Below are positions 37,574-50,356 of a DNA stretch of 64,000 bases, in pieces. The translations under genes and the position numbers were made by a program. The stretch comes from Trichoplax adhaerens (lineage: Eukaryota; Placozoa; Uniplacotomia; Trichoplacea; Trichoplacidae). Position 1 is the stretch's first letter. Each line of letters opens with the position of its first letter. The stretch lies in assembly GCF_000150275.1 (NCBI RefSeq), contig NW_002060957.1:186001-250000 (forward strand), written 5' to 3'. Below the pieces are notes generated by a model, which was not told the origin of the DNA, did no database searches, and was given only the letters and a program-made list of their open reading frames with translations.

Positions 37574-40065
37574 TTACAAAGGAGCTAAGCCAAGTTGTTG
37601 CATTACTTTGAGACATCGTAACCTTCCCTCCTATGTACAAACATATACAGTAAATGCAAATATTAAGAGAACGTGAGCATGGTGAAGATTTCAAGCTATT
37701 TTTATTACCTCTTTCTTGGATAGGACAGGTTTTACATCGGAAATGTTGTTGTTAGGCTTTTTTGCTGGCGTTTTATTCCCTTTACCCACTTTTCTTTTGG
37801 TTGAAGCCGTCTGTTTGTCACCCATTTTGGATTTTGAAGGTGAACTTGTAGTATTACCACCATTATTTTCTACATCATTCACAGAATTATTGTCTAATTT
37901 TTGATTTCCTACATTTTCTTCCTCGTTCTCCTAGTTAGATACGATTTAACACTCTTCATTGCTGTTGTTTTACAAAGCACTAGTATACGGGTATGTTTGG
38001 TTCTACTGGCGCTAAAGACTTTACCGTTACGGTTAAAGATATGCATACCATTTTATATAAAACTATCATAAAATTTACCATGTTATTAGAGTCCTGTTGA
38101 GATTCATCTTCCGATTCATCATCTGACTGATCGAAGAAATGCTCAGGGTACTTTCCATGATTGAGGTAATTATCTGCTTCCTGAATTGATTGCTAAAGAA
38201 TAGAGCAGTTATGAATAAATAACGTAATGTATACCGTATTATGACTTAAGCGAACTTTACAAGTGATCTTGTATGATATCATACAATTAATAAAATTGAT
38301 AGCGTATACAATTCTATACCATGAATAGCTTTCCTTTACTTTTACGGTGCAATTTTTTATCAATACCATCCGAGTACGTAATAACGTGCTTTGGCAATAC
38401 CCAAAAGCTGAAATAGAGAATGCTGCTGGTCAGAAATGGTCTATTTTATTGTTAGAGGTAGATTCATTTTCAACATTTGACGCATAGCAACTTACTATTC
38501 ATACGTTCCTAGGAAATGGATTAGTTTTGCTTCTTGATCTTCTTTTTCATTTCTGATAGTCTTGGTTTTTAAAGTCTTGATTTCTTCATCGTGTACAATC
38601 TATCAGTTTGTGATTATTAGTAACAGATTCTATAATATCAATAAATAAGGGAAAAACTTGACAAGTTTATGTTGTATTATGATAGCATTGGTATATTAAC
38701 AAACATGCGTTTCATGGCAATTTTGAAAATTTTTTACTTTGTACATTATAGAGATACCGAATAGCCATGGATATAATTGGATATTTGTGCAGTTGATTAA
38801 GCACTGCTTTTAACACGGTTCGATTTAATAATGAGCTGTCTACAGTGTAATAAATCTCGTTAGGCTGTAGTGGGCTTGCAATTTGAAGTGATTCTTAATT
38901 AAGCAAACTCTGCATTTACATTGTTAATCTATCGATGTGCGAGTATGTCTATATTGCAAACGACTTTAATGCAAACTGTACACTACTATTATTCGCCTTT
39001 ACTGTAACCATGGTAAAGATTCAAGGCTGATAGGCCTGTTACTTGGCAAGTAGGGGTATGCCAGGAATAATAAAAAAAAATGAATTAAGCAGTTTAGCAA
39101 ACTGGCAGAAATAGGCGTATGAGTGTTCTAATTAAGCGTCAACATTATTTGATATTAGATGATTGTAATGAGCATAGGTGAGGAAGAAGGAAATTGATTG
39201 ATAGCCACTATGGAATGGGTCGAGAACATGCGTCATAGCCGTGCGAATAGGACTCTAATCGTAAAGTCAATCCTTGTCCTTTTGCTGAGTATATCAGGAT
39301 GAAAATATCTACAACAAAGCGTGAGTTGTATACAGTATAGAGCCCATTGACGCCAGTGAACAAGACATTGGTATCCCTTTAATTAGGTAACTCACTAGTG
39401 ATTGGCGTTAATCAGCACATATCATTTATTTGTATTGCATATGCGGTTATACAGTAGGTAAATTAGGGTAGCGGCAAGCATTCATTACAAGATCAAGTCG
39501 CAAGTGATGAATATACATAGGAAACTATTTTATACGGGATTGTGTCTATTCCCATCTGGGTCTTTGCGAAATAAGATTTCTTGGTTGATATTGTGAAAGT
39601 AGAAGTTCGGCCAAACAGAACGAGTTGTGCAAGTATAGTAGATTCGTTCTAGCGTCCATACAGCACTACCACTGCAATATTGCTGTTGTGATTGATTTTT
39701 GTGTCTGTACCGTAAGCTGGCGCATGGAAACCTAGCGCTACCGAAACTGAGCACAAATCGACGTCATTACTGGTCATTGGAGAAGTGAAGATGTAGGATA
39801 ATGATGATTGCTGTTGTCAGTTTTATACGACATCGATAATATCTACAGTTATGCCATGATCGAACGAAAGTTGAAAGACCATGACTGCTCCTTATTTTGG
39901 CTACTTAATTCAATTGGAATGAAAGTTTGCATCATGCTGATGCAGTGCAAAGGAATGACGAAAGCAGCGTTCGTATGTCAAGTATACTATCCTACTTACT
40001 AGGCCAGGCCACGGTGCAAAACGAGCTACTCTAGCCCATACCAAGTTTTCACCATTATCTTTCAT
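37574..40065 (-). CDS. PWWP-domain chromatin protein (GLYR1/HDGF-like, PWWP only)
   Basis: PWWP domains read methylated histone H3K36 in nucleosomal DNA. Six exons with closed phases give 216 residues: 40000-40065, 38496-38599, 38320-38407, 38079-38192, 37709-37930 and 37574-37630. The tiny first exon encodes GENLVWARVARFAPWPGL, where APWP is the PWWP signature. Exons 2-4 supply IHFLGTYEYFWV, the aromatic-cage strand, and SKGKLFMQSIQEADNYL, the closing helix, both closest to GLYR1. After the domain come an acidic stretch, a Lys/Pro/Thr-rich basic segment (KRKVGKGNKTPAKKP) and a short helical end RLRCLKVMQQLGLAPL. There is no dehydrogenase domain as in GLYR1 and no integrase-binding domain as in LEDGF. 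Intron 1 (1.4 kb) splits the PWWP itself. Head to head with ARIH1. Confidence 0.87.
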
Positions 40066-41855
40066 ATTAAGGCCTAAATTAAATCAAGTTTCTCTCTTGA
40101 AGGCAACCACACAACAGCAACCAGCTACTACGAGATGGTGGATTGGGCAATGGCTGAAAGCCTGCAACTCGACAAACCCGCGAAATTGACGACGGTGTCA
40201 TGTCCGGCCGTCTGTGCACAGTGTACAGTATACAGTGTACCATTCTACAGTACAGTATTGTACTGTAAGTTGTCCCTTTTGGGTCCCACACTAGAGACCC
40301 AGTTCAGTCCAGTTCCGAGTCGAGCTACGGGGTCAGGGACTGACAACAGTCGTTCAGTATACGAAAATGACTGGGCTGACTCTTTAGCTGGTCATCTCAC
40401 CTAAAGCGTATGTCTGGAAACGATACCCTTATACTGTCCACCATTTTGGTCTAAATGAGCCGCTTGGTCGATTTTGTAGAGTGGAGTAGACGTTTTGGGC
40501 AGTAGCGTATACTAGAATAATTAGCCGCTTGGTCGATTTTGTGGAATGGAGTAGACGTTTTGGGCAGTAGCGTATACTAGAATAAGCAGTAAAACGATGA
40601 TTAGCCCCCCACTCATTATTTTGCAGTCAAACGGCCGCGACGCGTCCATCCGTCTTTCTGTACGATACTGGTGCTTGACAGACGGTAATGTACAGTACAG
40701 TTCACTACTCTCATGAGATAGTAGCACACAGTGCATAGTACTGTATGTACAGTGTACAGTACTTCTGTCATGCAAGTACTGTACTGTACTGACTGCATAC
40801 CTACGGTAGAGACACTAAAAAATGGAGTCGACGTTTACTAACTAAACTAAAACTCCAATCAAAAATAGGCCAAAATAAATCAATTTATTACTGTACAGTC
40901 CTGTGATTGCTGTCATCATTGACTAGAAGACCTGGACTGAATCACTCCCTCGGACAGACGGACTTTTCTTAGCAGACGAGGCCGTCCATACTGCACTGAG
41001 CAGACGCATGGTCAAGGAAAAACCGCACAGTCGACAGTAGAGACCGTCTATGAGAGTCTGTAGTCGACAATATTGCTAGTGTTTCGTGAAACTTGACATG
41101 TACTGTACACTGTACACTGTACAGTACAGTACTGTACTATAGAGGACTCTACTGTAGATGATAGAATAATTACTGTACTGTACAGTACAGTACAAGTACT
41201 GTACTAGTGTACTGTATACTCGTATAAGTAAAGCATACTGGTATTTTCAATCCAATGGATTCCTTTGCAGGACGTCTACTACGTCAATACCGACACTGTT
41301 ATAGTACTACTAGTACTAGATGAAATGTTGTAGGTATAGTAGAAGGTCGGGAGTCATGAATTGTTCTTATTCAGTATACTTGTAGTGGCAGTATTTTGCC
41401 TACTGTATTTTGCATACTGTACTTTGCAGAATGAACGCAATGCAGTGTACAGTGTACAGTGTACAGTGCTGTCCTGTATTGTACTGTACTGTACACTGTA
41501 CTGGATTGGATAGTATCATGTTGCGTAGTTTGCCCACTTTGGGGCAATATTGGAAGAAATACGCAGGTGCAGTTTGGCAGGCCCTGAACTGCGCATCCGC
41601 GTTCCGGCCCATTCCCTACATGTTATCGTATCTCAATTTCTACTGTGTACAGTATGTGCGTTGGTGGTCAGCGTCCATCATCATACTGTAGTCAGTGTAC
41701 TGTAGACTGCAGTGACCCCCTAGCGACTGTTGAATCAACTCGGTGTAGTGACCTGACTTTGCGAGTGAAACAAAGCATTCCGTCATTTTGAAGCAATTCA
41801 TCACTGTTGTCGTCCGCCATTTGTTGATCGCTGTCGGGCTTGCTCGATTTTCATC
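40066..41855. promoter_or_regulatory. Divergent PWWP/ARIH1 5' region with GTAC arrays
   Basis: GTAC-palindrome groups occur at about 40215-40270, 40685-40800, 41095-41225 and 41400-41705. Between them are a GGTCCC..GACCC / CAGTCCAGTTCC stretch (40278-40325) and a 65-bp tandem duplication. An ACGTCA half-site occurs at about 41293. No gene is visible; frames at 40135-40404, 40521-40798 and 41400-41691 are translations of the arrays. Confidence 0.6.
40458..40585. repeat. 65-bp perfect-looking tandem duplication
   Basis: AGCCGCTTGGTCGATTTTGT begins both copies (40458 and 40523). Each continues through GAGTAGACGTTTTGGGCAGT and AGCGTATACTAGAATAA. Only a few bases differ. Confidence 0.9.
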
Positions 41856-44800
41856 ATGGAGAGCGACGAAGAAGGAATTTACGATGTGGAAAGCGACGCA
41901 AGTATCAACTATAATTCCTCCGATGATGGCATTTATAGTGAGGGAGAAAATACTGCACACGGAGAAGCCAACGATTTTATGGATGAACCGACTTCGTATA
42001 AATGTCTGACTTCCGATCAAATTTTCAATTATATGATGAAAGTGGTGGACGAGGTCAACGCTATTTTACAGGTAAGGAAAGCAGTCAGACAGTTGATTTG
42101 AGTCCATGATGATAGTCAGCAGACATGGCTGTCGATGATGATCATCGTACTGTCGTTGAATGGCGTGGATGGAAGGTGCAGTGCAGTCATGCAGACCCAA
42201 GACGGCAATGTTTACAAGAGCATCGACAACAGTGGACTAGACACTTGTAGAAGAATTCATCCACGCTACTCTTGCCGATCATCAACAGTCTTATTGCAAT
42301 GCTATCCACATAGTAGGCAAGAGGAGATGGACTGTGGTATCTTGAGCAATCGCTAGTCTTAAATCAACGATATCATCCATGCTACTGGAGCTCCATTGCT
42401 TGTCTAGCCAATGAGTTCAAACCACTTTCCAACCTACACTGTAGTCTATCATTGAAGTGCCAACCTCCCTTGACCATTTCTACAACACAAGACAGTTACG
42501 GCATCATCAGCAAGACTCTCAATCATGTCTGTATAGCCGCACTATCCAGTATCAATCAATCAATCAATCAATCGATTTGTTACTGCAAATGAATTGTGGA
42601 CCATCATTTCACAATACATTCAATTCTAATTTGATTCATTTCTAATTTTCCTTTCATCTATTTCCTAATTGAATGATACATGGATAACATAAAAAGCTTC
42701 CACCTCATATAACCTGTATCCTATTAAATCATTTCAAATGGGATAAAGAAAAATTAATGGAAAGGTAGGAAGCATTATTCACTCTCTTCTTGCAAAAATA
42801 TACTCTTTACACATGATTAGCATACTGTCAACAAATCGGATCATACGTGCAGTCTTGATTCGTAAGCGTATTAATAGCATGTATCTATCGTCATCTCATG
42901 CAAATAGTCGTTTCGTAGTTGTAACCATTCAATTGTATCTTTCCATCCATGACAACGTAATATACAAAAAAGAGGAATCATTCTTATTGTCAATTTTTGT
43001 CAATAATCAAACTTTAAGGTACTATGAAGGTGATCAAGATAAGATATTTGAAGAAGCACAAACCATTAATCCTTTTCGATTGAAAGGAAAGGTAAATCAT
43101 ATCAACATCGATACATGACAGTAATTCGTCTACTTTTCAGTCATAGCATAAACTTCGGGTAATCAAGGTAGTCTCGAGCAATACAAACAATATTACTTCA
43201 TTTTCCATGCAGTCAGTTTGTACACACTGATCAAGGAAAAGTGAAAACAAAAATATTACTTTCACCATTGTACTTGATTTGTTGATATTGGCTTGATGAT
43301 GTGCACTCATAAAATCGATACTACAGTATCAGCAAAAAAATACACACGTATCAAGTGGACTGACCAAAATTTCAAATTAATCTTTGACAGACTAAGCGTC
43401 CTTTAACAACTCAGGAAGTCTGCGATATATGCTACTTGCCTTCTCAGGTAAATGTTACATCAACTTTATCCTACTTCACTTATTGTCTACAATATGCTTA
43501 TAAATCTACTCTTTTATGCTGTCATGGATAGCAAGAAACTAATCTTCTACTCCTATTCCAATATAAATTGTATCTCTTATAAAGCATATGAATGGATTAC
43601 AATGTGGTCATTTTTTCTGCATCGATTGTTGGAATGAATACTTAAGAATTAAAATTATTGATGAAGGACAGGGACAAGTAAGTAATTACGATATCATCTA
43701 ACACAGTGGACAGCATCTTTTCCAAAGTCTTCCAAATGTTAATTTATACAATTCCATCTTTGCTACAAGTAGTTATAAAGACTCATCATGCAGTGTTAAT
43801 ATCTTGCATTATTGAATTTCTAGAAAATTGCTTGTCCAGCCAATGACTGCAATATTCTAACGGATTATGAAACTATATTGTAAGTTAAACGATTACCTTT
43901 AGCATGCAATTTAACAGTGTATAGGCTACATCCTCAATTTCATGACAGTATAAAGGCTCTGCATATTTTATTCACTCTACAGTCAATTGTGCCTACTCAT
44001 AGTGATTGTCGAGTAATTTCATTATTTCCAATGCTTGCTGTATCAAAATGTAGGAGTTTATTACGAGGCAGCGATATTAAAACTAAATATCATCAGCGCC
44101 TAACAGATGGATTTGTTATGGTTAGATTTTTCTTATAATTATAAATCAATTTGAAAAGACTTTGATCTTTATTGCGTTCAATTCAAGCCATTAACTTTTT
44201 TGCAGAGCCATCATCTAATGAAGTGGTGTCCATCGCCTGGTTGTAGTGTTGTTGTTAAAGTAACTACTGCTGGAACTCGTAATGTGACCTGTATATGTGG
44301 CCATGCATTTTGCTTCCATTGCCTTCAACCTATTCATGAACCTGTTAGGTGTCCGGTAAGCTACGCATACCATTTGTAAGTGCCATCAGTTATGGCGTAA
44401 TCCTGTAGTATCCTACGTTTGAGTGTGACCCCCAATTTTTCAACCCACTATCGCTAACAGCTGTTAAAAAAGTGGCTAAGAAAGTGTAATGATGACAGTG
44501 AAACTGCTCATTGGATATCAGCAAATACCAAAGAATGTCCAAAGTGTCGTGCAACTATTGAAAAGAACGGAGGTTGTAATCATATGATTTGTCAAAACAA
44601 GAGTTGCAAGGTAACCTAGGATTTACTTACCACTATATAGTTGTAATGATATATGAGTTGTACGCTGATTCTCTTCTACGGTACTAATATGAATCCATGC
44701 AGATTCTAATATAATGATCACATTCAATGATGATATAGTTTGACTTTTGTTGGATCTGCTTGAGTGCTTGGTCACCGCATGGTTCAAGTTGGTATGTAAC

Positions 44801-45912
44801 GCAAAATTATAATGAACTAAATATCTCCATCTTTTCAATAATTTCTTGTATCCATTTTATATCATATTAACGATATTGAATTTATTCATCATAAAGGTAT
44901 AACTGTAATAGATATGATGCAAACGACTCTGTAGCTGCTAGAACAGCGCAAGAGGTTACGTGACAATTTTCGTCTTAGCTGCATTTACTATTTCTCTATT
45001 TGATACATTTTCATTGATTTTTACCAGTTTTACAACTTTTTATATTTTTCTTCTGTCTTTCCGATAGAAATCTCGTGCTGCTTTGAATCGATATTTATTC
45101 TACTGCGATAGATATATGAATCATCGCCAAAGTTTAGAATTAGAACATAAGGTTGAGTTAAATTTTATTCTAAATCCTTGATGGAGCTCCAGCAATAACG
45201 TTGTTATCTCTAATATTCTACAGTTGTATTCCAAAATAAAATTTAAAATGGAAGAAATGCAACAACATAATATGTCTTGGATTGAGGTAACCATAAAGTT
45301 TGTAAATTTGCCATTATCTTTTTCCTTGAAAACTTATTATCATTGCTTCGGTTGTCAACATTAGTGCTAACTAGTGCTCTACTAACATATAGGTTCAGTT
45401 TTTGAAAAAGGCTGTAGATATCCTGTGTAAATGTAGGAATACATTAAAATATACGTACGTTTTTGCATTTTATTTGAGAAGCAACAACCAAGCTACTATC
45501 TTTGAAGTAAGTAAACATTTATAATAATTTTCTTTCTATAAATTATCTACTCTGTATCGCGGATTTACTTCTTGCTGCTCACTAAATGATATGTAGGCAA
45601 ATCAAAAAGATCTTGAAATGGCGACCGAGAGATTGTCTGAGTACTTGGAAAGGGATGTTACAACTGATGAACTGTCTAATATTAAACAAAAAGTTCAGGA
45701 TAAGGCAAAGTATGAAATTATATTCAATACTATTAGTTCCATAGCGATAGGATGACATTTTAATGTATCTTTTATACTTTTTACGCTTATGTAATTGAAT
45801 GCTATTTGGTACTACTGTCCATTACAGATACTGTGAAGGTCGATGTGAAGCATTACTGCGGCATGTCTACGAAGGATATGACATGGATCTCTGGGAATAT
45901 TTAGATGAATGA
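41856..45912 (+). CDS. ARIH1: E3 ubiquitin-protein ligase ariadne-1 (RBR type)
   Basis: ARIH1 is an RBR ligase that takes ubiquitin from UBE2L3 onto its own cysteine and works with neddylated cullin-RING ligases. Sixteen exons give 499 residues in phase: 41856-42071, 42697-42764, 43019-43091, 43391-43447, 43585-43677, 43824-43879, 44054-44120, 44206-44355, 44461-44610, 44739-44791, 44897-44954, 45068-45151, 45224-45286, 45393-45506, 45597-45709 and 45828-45912. The acidic N-terminus and a UBA-like part ([12 protein letters not shown]) come first. RING1 starts with CDIC near residue 130. The IBR has [16 protein letters not shown]2 holds [18 protein letters not shown], whose GGC cysteine near residue 299 is the catalytic one. 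The Ariadne domain ([20 protein letters not shown]) is almost human. It is shorter than human ARIH1 only at the N-terminus. Confidence 0.97.
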
Positions 45913-47644
45913 TGTCCATACAGTATTCATCAATCCAATTGATGAGAAACTTTATAGGCGATGGTATCGTGTTTATTAGCAAATTGAATCATCAGTTCTA
46001 TACATCTAGAAAAAGGAAACTATAGTCAATATCAGCTCTTGTTGACTGTACTAGTCTTGCAAATTTTGATAATTTGAGGAGGGTATCTGGTCGAGCAATT
46101 CTAAGTTATATCACATATTTTAACGTGCACAAAGTACGTGTATCAAGAAGGGTATTTATCATATGAAATTTGAGCTAAGTGCTATTAGATTTAATATACT
46201 GTAGTTGATTTGCTATTACACAACTGATAATCTTTTCTTGAAACGGTGATAACCTATGATTGTTTACACGTTTAGTATTAATGGGCAAGTGTTGGTAATT
46301 TGCAGTGTCACATTAATCATCAACTGTTTTATATTAGTTATACTAGAGAAATTATAGCACCAGGTGCTTTCATTTTTCTTGCCAAGTGGGGGTCTAGCAT
46401 ATTGTATTGATTAACTTGGATGTACGCGGTTGTCATATTTTTCAGTTTTTTTTAAGTGCTTTAATCATGATAAGATGTATGTACCTTTAAGTATGTAAAT
46501 ACAAGTCAAAGCATACTTTATTCAAATTTATCTGAAAATACTGATGCTGTAATTAAATTGCTGTATAAAATTTTAAAATGTTGTGATAAAAATCATGGAA
46601 TAAAATCTACATCGTTGTATAACTTGTTTGGCAAGAGTATGCATGCTCCAGGCAATCGCATTTTGGTCAATAAATAGAATCGGTGCGAGTTAACATTGGA
46701 GACAATAAAGGCGGCTAAAACTTTTACTAAAACGATCTTTGGCAATATAGCGTTGACTTTAATCATTCCCATGTAGGTTATGGACTATTTGTTTTTGTTT
46801 TTTGCAATGATACGATTAATTCTATGTGGAAGATTAACAAAGTTTATTCGCGTTGTAAGTCAACGGCGATGCATATTGTAGTACTCAATTTTGCCATTAA
46901 AGTATCAACACTACTGTAGAGTTGGACATTAAGTGGCTTAGGAACTATGCTATTAACACCCACTCCTCAATTAATAATTCATAGTGGGCTAAGATTTTAA
47001 ATTTGGTGTAACTGTTTTATAAACGTTGATTCAATTTGTACACGGAATGCAAGGAATCGCATTGCCTAGGTAAGGCATTTTTTTGCACGGGTACAATCTC
47101 GAAGGTGGATGAAAACAGTTATTGGAGAAAAGGATAGTAACTTTTTCTTACGACTAGTGGGATAAATTGAACGAAAACTGATTACCTAGTAACTGCCTTT
47201 GTTTACTTAAGTTACAGTTAATCATGTCGTGTAGGGAGGGAATGCATGAGTAGCGAGTACGGTTGGAAATGATGAAATGCGAGTCTGTTGTGCGTTGCAC
47301 ACATTATTATTAATACTGCATTTGGTAAGTTAACACGGTAGTAACTGGTTATGAGTGGATGTTGAGTTGGTTAGTTAATGCGTTGGCTTGAAAGATAATT
47401 TACATCACCAGTTGTTGTTGATTGGCATTTATTTTATTGCAATTTTAATGATTTTAATTGATCTACAATAATTATTATCAATTCATTAGAATCAATTGAA
47501 GTAAGTACTACGTTAACGTAGGTTATCATTTATCCTACAGTCAATGTCTAGTAAATGATCAGTAGGAACAAGGATAGCAATTTCTTCATACCAATACGAT
47601 CATTGATGATGATCTATAGATACAAATTCATCATCGAAACTAGG
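45913..47644. other. 1.7 kb gap between two 3' ends, no gene seen
   Basis: It lies between the ARIH1 and aldolase stop codons. AATAAA signals for ARIH1 occur near 46600. No exon or repeat was recognised. Confidence 0.5.
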
Positions 47645-48730
47645 TTAGTAGACATGATTGCTGACAAACAAACTCTGTGAAGCAGCAGCACTATCAGCTC
47701 CTTCGCCGGCATATTTTCCTAACGTTGCTGAGCCATTGGCTTTAGCTCTCTTGAGAAATTCTTCTTGTGAAGAAGCGGTATTTTCCACCTTGCCTTGCCA
47801 AGCTTTTAGAGCGCTCGCTTGCAATGCCCTTCCAAATGAAAATGATAAAGCCCATGGCTTGGTACCTGGGCAGCTATTGATCGCTGACAAGTTGATACTA
47901 GCTCGTTCTTCGGATTGTCCACCGGAAAGGAAAACAATTCCTGGCACAGCAGCAGGTACAGTTCTTGCTAGCGTGACAACGGTAGCCTTAGCTACTTCAG
48001 CGGGTAAAGCTTTGGTTTGATAAGAGGCACCTTCAGTGACCATGTTGGGTTTTAACAAGGTTCCTTCCAAGAAAACATTATGATCGTGTAAAGCCTTATA
48101 AGTCGCCGCCAGTACTCTTTGAGTGACTTTTTGACAGACTGGCAAGGAATGGTCGCCGTCTGGTATCACTTCGGGTTCAACAATAGGAACGATTCCATTT
48201 TGTTGACAAATACTAGCATATCGGGCTAGTACATGGGCATTTTCTTGAATAGCCAATTCACTGGGTGTTGAAGCTGTAATCTTGAGGACACATCGCCACT
48301 TGGCAAATTGAGCACCATCGGCTCTATACTGGGCACAACGCTTGCCTAAATCGTCTAAGCCTTGTGTGGTCGTTTCGGCGCTTGTACCTAATAATTGTAC
48401 AACACCCTTGTCTACTTTAATCCCTGGTATAATACCGTTGTCCTTGAGTACTTGAACAAATGGTGTGCCTTGATCGTCTTTCTGATATAAAGTTTCGTGA
48501 AAAAGAATAACGCCACTAATATACCTTCCAAGCTCTTTGCTGGATGTAAAGAGTAATTGACGAAATTTTCGACGATTATCTTCTACATTCTCAACACCGA
48601 TGCTCGCTAAGCGTTTGCCCATTGTTCCTGTACTCTCATCAGCAGCCAAAATACCTTTGCCAGGAGCGACAATTTGCTTGGCAACAGAAGCAAGTTCTTG
48701 CTTCATTTCTGCAGTTAATTCTAGAGCCAT
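47645..48730 (-). CDS. Fructose-bisphosphate aldolase, class I
   Basis: A cytosolic glycolytic enzyme that cleaves fructose-1,6-bisphosphate through a Schiff base on lysine. A single open frame of 361 residues covers the whole family length (363-364 in vertebrates). Key residues are visible: the Asp in LAADEST, the Lys in WRCVLKI, the Glu in VEPEV, the Schiff-base Lys in [10 protein letters not shown], the phosphate loop in LSGGQSEE, and the C-terminal Tyr in NHVY that is needed for full activity. It has no intron, unlike most multi-exon genes around it. A run of 14 A (on its own strand) sits just before the ATG. It shares a divergent GTAC-rich 5' region with TMEM199. The vertebrate A/B/C symbols do not apply. 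Confidence 0.98.
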   Translation of the reverse strand: MALELTAEMKQELASVAKQIVAPGKGILAADESTGTMGKRLASIGVENVEDNRRKFRQLLFTSSKELGRYISGVILFHETLYQKDDQGTPFVQVLKDNGIIPGIKVDKGVVQLLGTSAETTTQGLDDLGKRCAQYRADGAQFAKWRCVLKITASTPSELAIQENAHVLARYASICQQNGIVPIVEPEVIPDGDHSLPVCQKVTQRVLAATYKALHDHNVFLEGTLLKPNMVTEGASYQTKALPAEVAKATVVTLARTVPAAVPGIVFLSGGQSEERASINLSAINSCPGTKPWALSFSFGRALQASALKAWQGKVENTASSQEEFLKRAKANGSATLGKYAGEGADSAAASQSLFVSNHVY

Positions 48731-50356
48731 GTTTTTTTTTTTTTTGCGCTGTCCTTCCCGCAGTCAACCTTCGGACGAGTAACGTTGTAGTCGTCGTCCC
48801 GTTGCTTTATTGAAACGACGTGCCCAATGGTTGAGGTCACGTAACACGTCATGCTAGTGACGTGTTACTTGGCAGGTCGACCCATAGTGGACGTAGCATC
48901 GTGGTGTACCGACTGCGTCAGTAGACTGGCCGGTGACGCGTAGCCAAAAATCTTTTGCTGGGCACGGGTGGACTCAACACGTGGTACGATTGATGCCATT
49001 TCATTGGCTCTATTGGGAAGGTGTTGTTCCAGGTTGTTCCAGGTATTGTAAGACAAATGGTGCAGTACTGGTACCGACCGTGCCAATACTTGACTTTACT
49101 GGGCTAACAGGAATGAATATTCCTCTATTTAGTCTGCCATCCTTGGTTGGCAGTTTGGTTGATGAAACAAGTTGAAGAGATGAGAGATGGACGCAGAAAC
49201 GTGATAGCCAACGTGTATGGGTGATGTTTGGTGTTTGTGCAGAGGAAATGGAAAACATCTGATCGTCTGCTGATAGCATCATCACGGCACGTGTATGGTA
49301 TGATGTGTTGTACGCTGCAGTCAGAAAGGTCGTAACGCCACAATATGTTCTGCTTCCACGCCATACACAAGCAAGAAAAATCCAAGCCTATTAGCGACCA
49401 TACTGTACTGAAGCCTGCCACCAACGGTGCTCTACAGTGTACAGTACGGTACTGTACACTGTATACTGTACAGTACAATGTACAGTACAGTACAGGTCTT
49501 CAGAACTGGGTCCGGTCTAATCCGGTCCGCACACTGCACGACCACAGTAAAACAGCGCGGACGGTACATTACTACCGGTAAGAAGTAAGCAAATTTTTAG
49601 TTTACTGTACTGTACCAACTTACTGGACTGAGCAAGGTAAAGACTTCTCTGATTGATTTTGACTGACGCTACTGCATTTGCGCAGTACAGCCAGGACAGA
49701 ACTGTACTAAGTAAACAAAAGACTCTCCTGATCATCGGATTGATTGCCTACTACTGCATGTGCGCAGTACAGCCGGTATACGTAGTACCGATTGTACAAT
49801 GCACACTTGCACAGTACAGTGTACAGTCCAGTCCAGTACAGTATGATCTACAGTACTGTACTAAACTGGACTGTAGCTAAATCGGTGCATAATGGAGTGA
49901 GTGACTAATTTTCACTAGAAAATGAATTCAATTTCATATGATGCACTGAGAGAGATCGGATAAACATCGACCGATATCCATTTTACTTAAAATCGATTAA
50001 TATTAAAGTATTGGATTGCATTTTGAATAAGCTGATAGGAAATGAATCACACCGCACTGTCCTGGCTACTCTACAGTACTGTACTGTACAGTATTTCAAG
50101 TGTGTACTCAGTACATTGTACTGTACGTCGTGGAGGCCACGGTCAGATGGTCAGATGCCGATCATGTTGTCCCCAGGTGATTACGTCATCTTTATTCAAC
50201 GTGACTTACCCTCACAACACTCATTAGACAGTAATACAGTACAATATACTGTACACGAGTGTACAGTACAGTACCCTAGACATGGAACTGCCATGTGGAC
50301 GTACAGACATACAGATTGTCGCCGTAAAAGGATAAAGTAATTCCCAATCAAGCAAG
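48731..50356. promoter_or_regulatory. Divergent aldolase/TMEM199 5' region with GTAC arrays
   Basis: GTAC groups occur at about 49430-49500, 49600-49620, 49680-49870 and 50075-50280. A GGGTCCGGTC..TCCGGTCC stretch lies at 49506-49530, and a doubled GGTTGTTCCAGG at about 49020-49045. CRE-like sites occur at 48841-48868 and TTACGTCATC near 50180. Reading frames here (for example 49125-49478 and 50011-50340) are array translations. Confidence 0.6.
48841..48868. promoter_or_regulatory. Palindromic CRE/ATF-like element in front of aldolase
   Basis: GTAACACGTCA and TGACGTGTTAC form a perfect 11-base inverted repeat around a 6-base spacer TGCTAG. It is about 110 bases upstream of the aldolase ATG. 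TGACGTG is a CREB/ATF/bZIP-type site. Function is inferred. Confidence 0.5.

Noticed and set aside
41640-42020. Minus-strand 126-codon frame over ARIH1 exon 1
   Set aside because: It is antisense to a conserved coding exon and runs into a GTAC array.
47645-48730. Aldolase as a processed retrocopy or pseudogene
   Set aside because: The frame is complete with all catalytic residues and its own promoter-like region, and no retroposition marks were seen. The intronless state is kept as a finding only.
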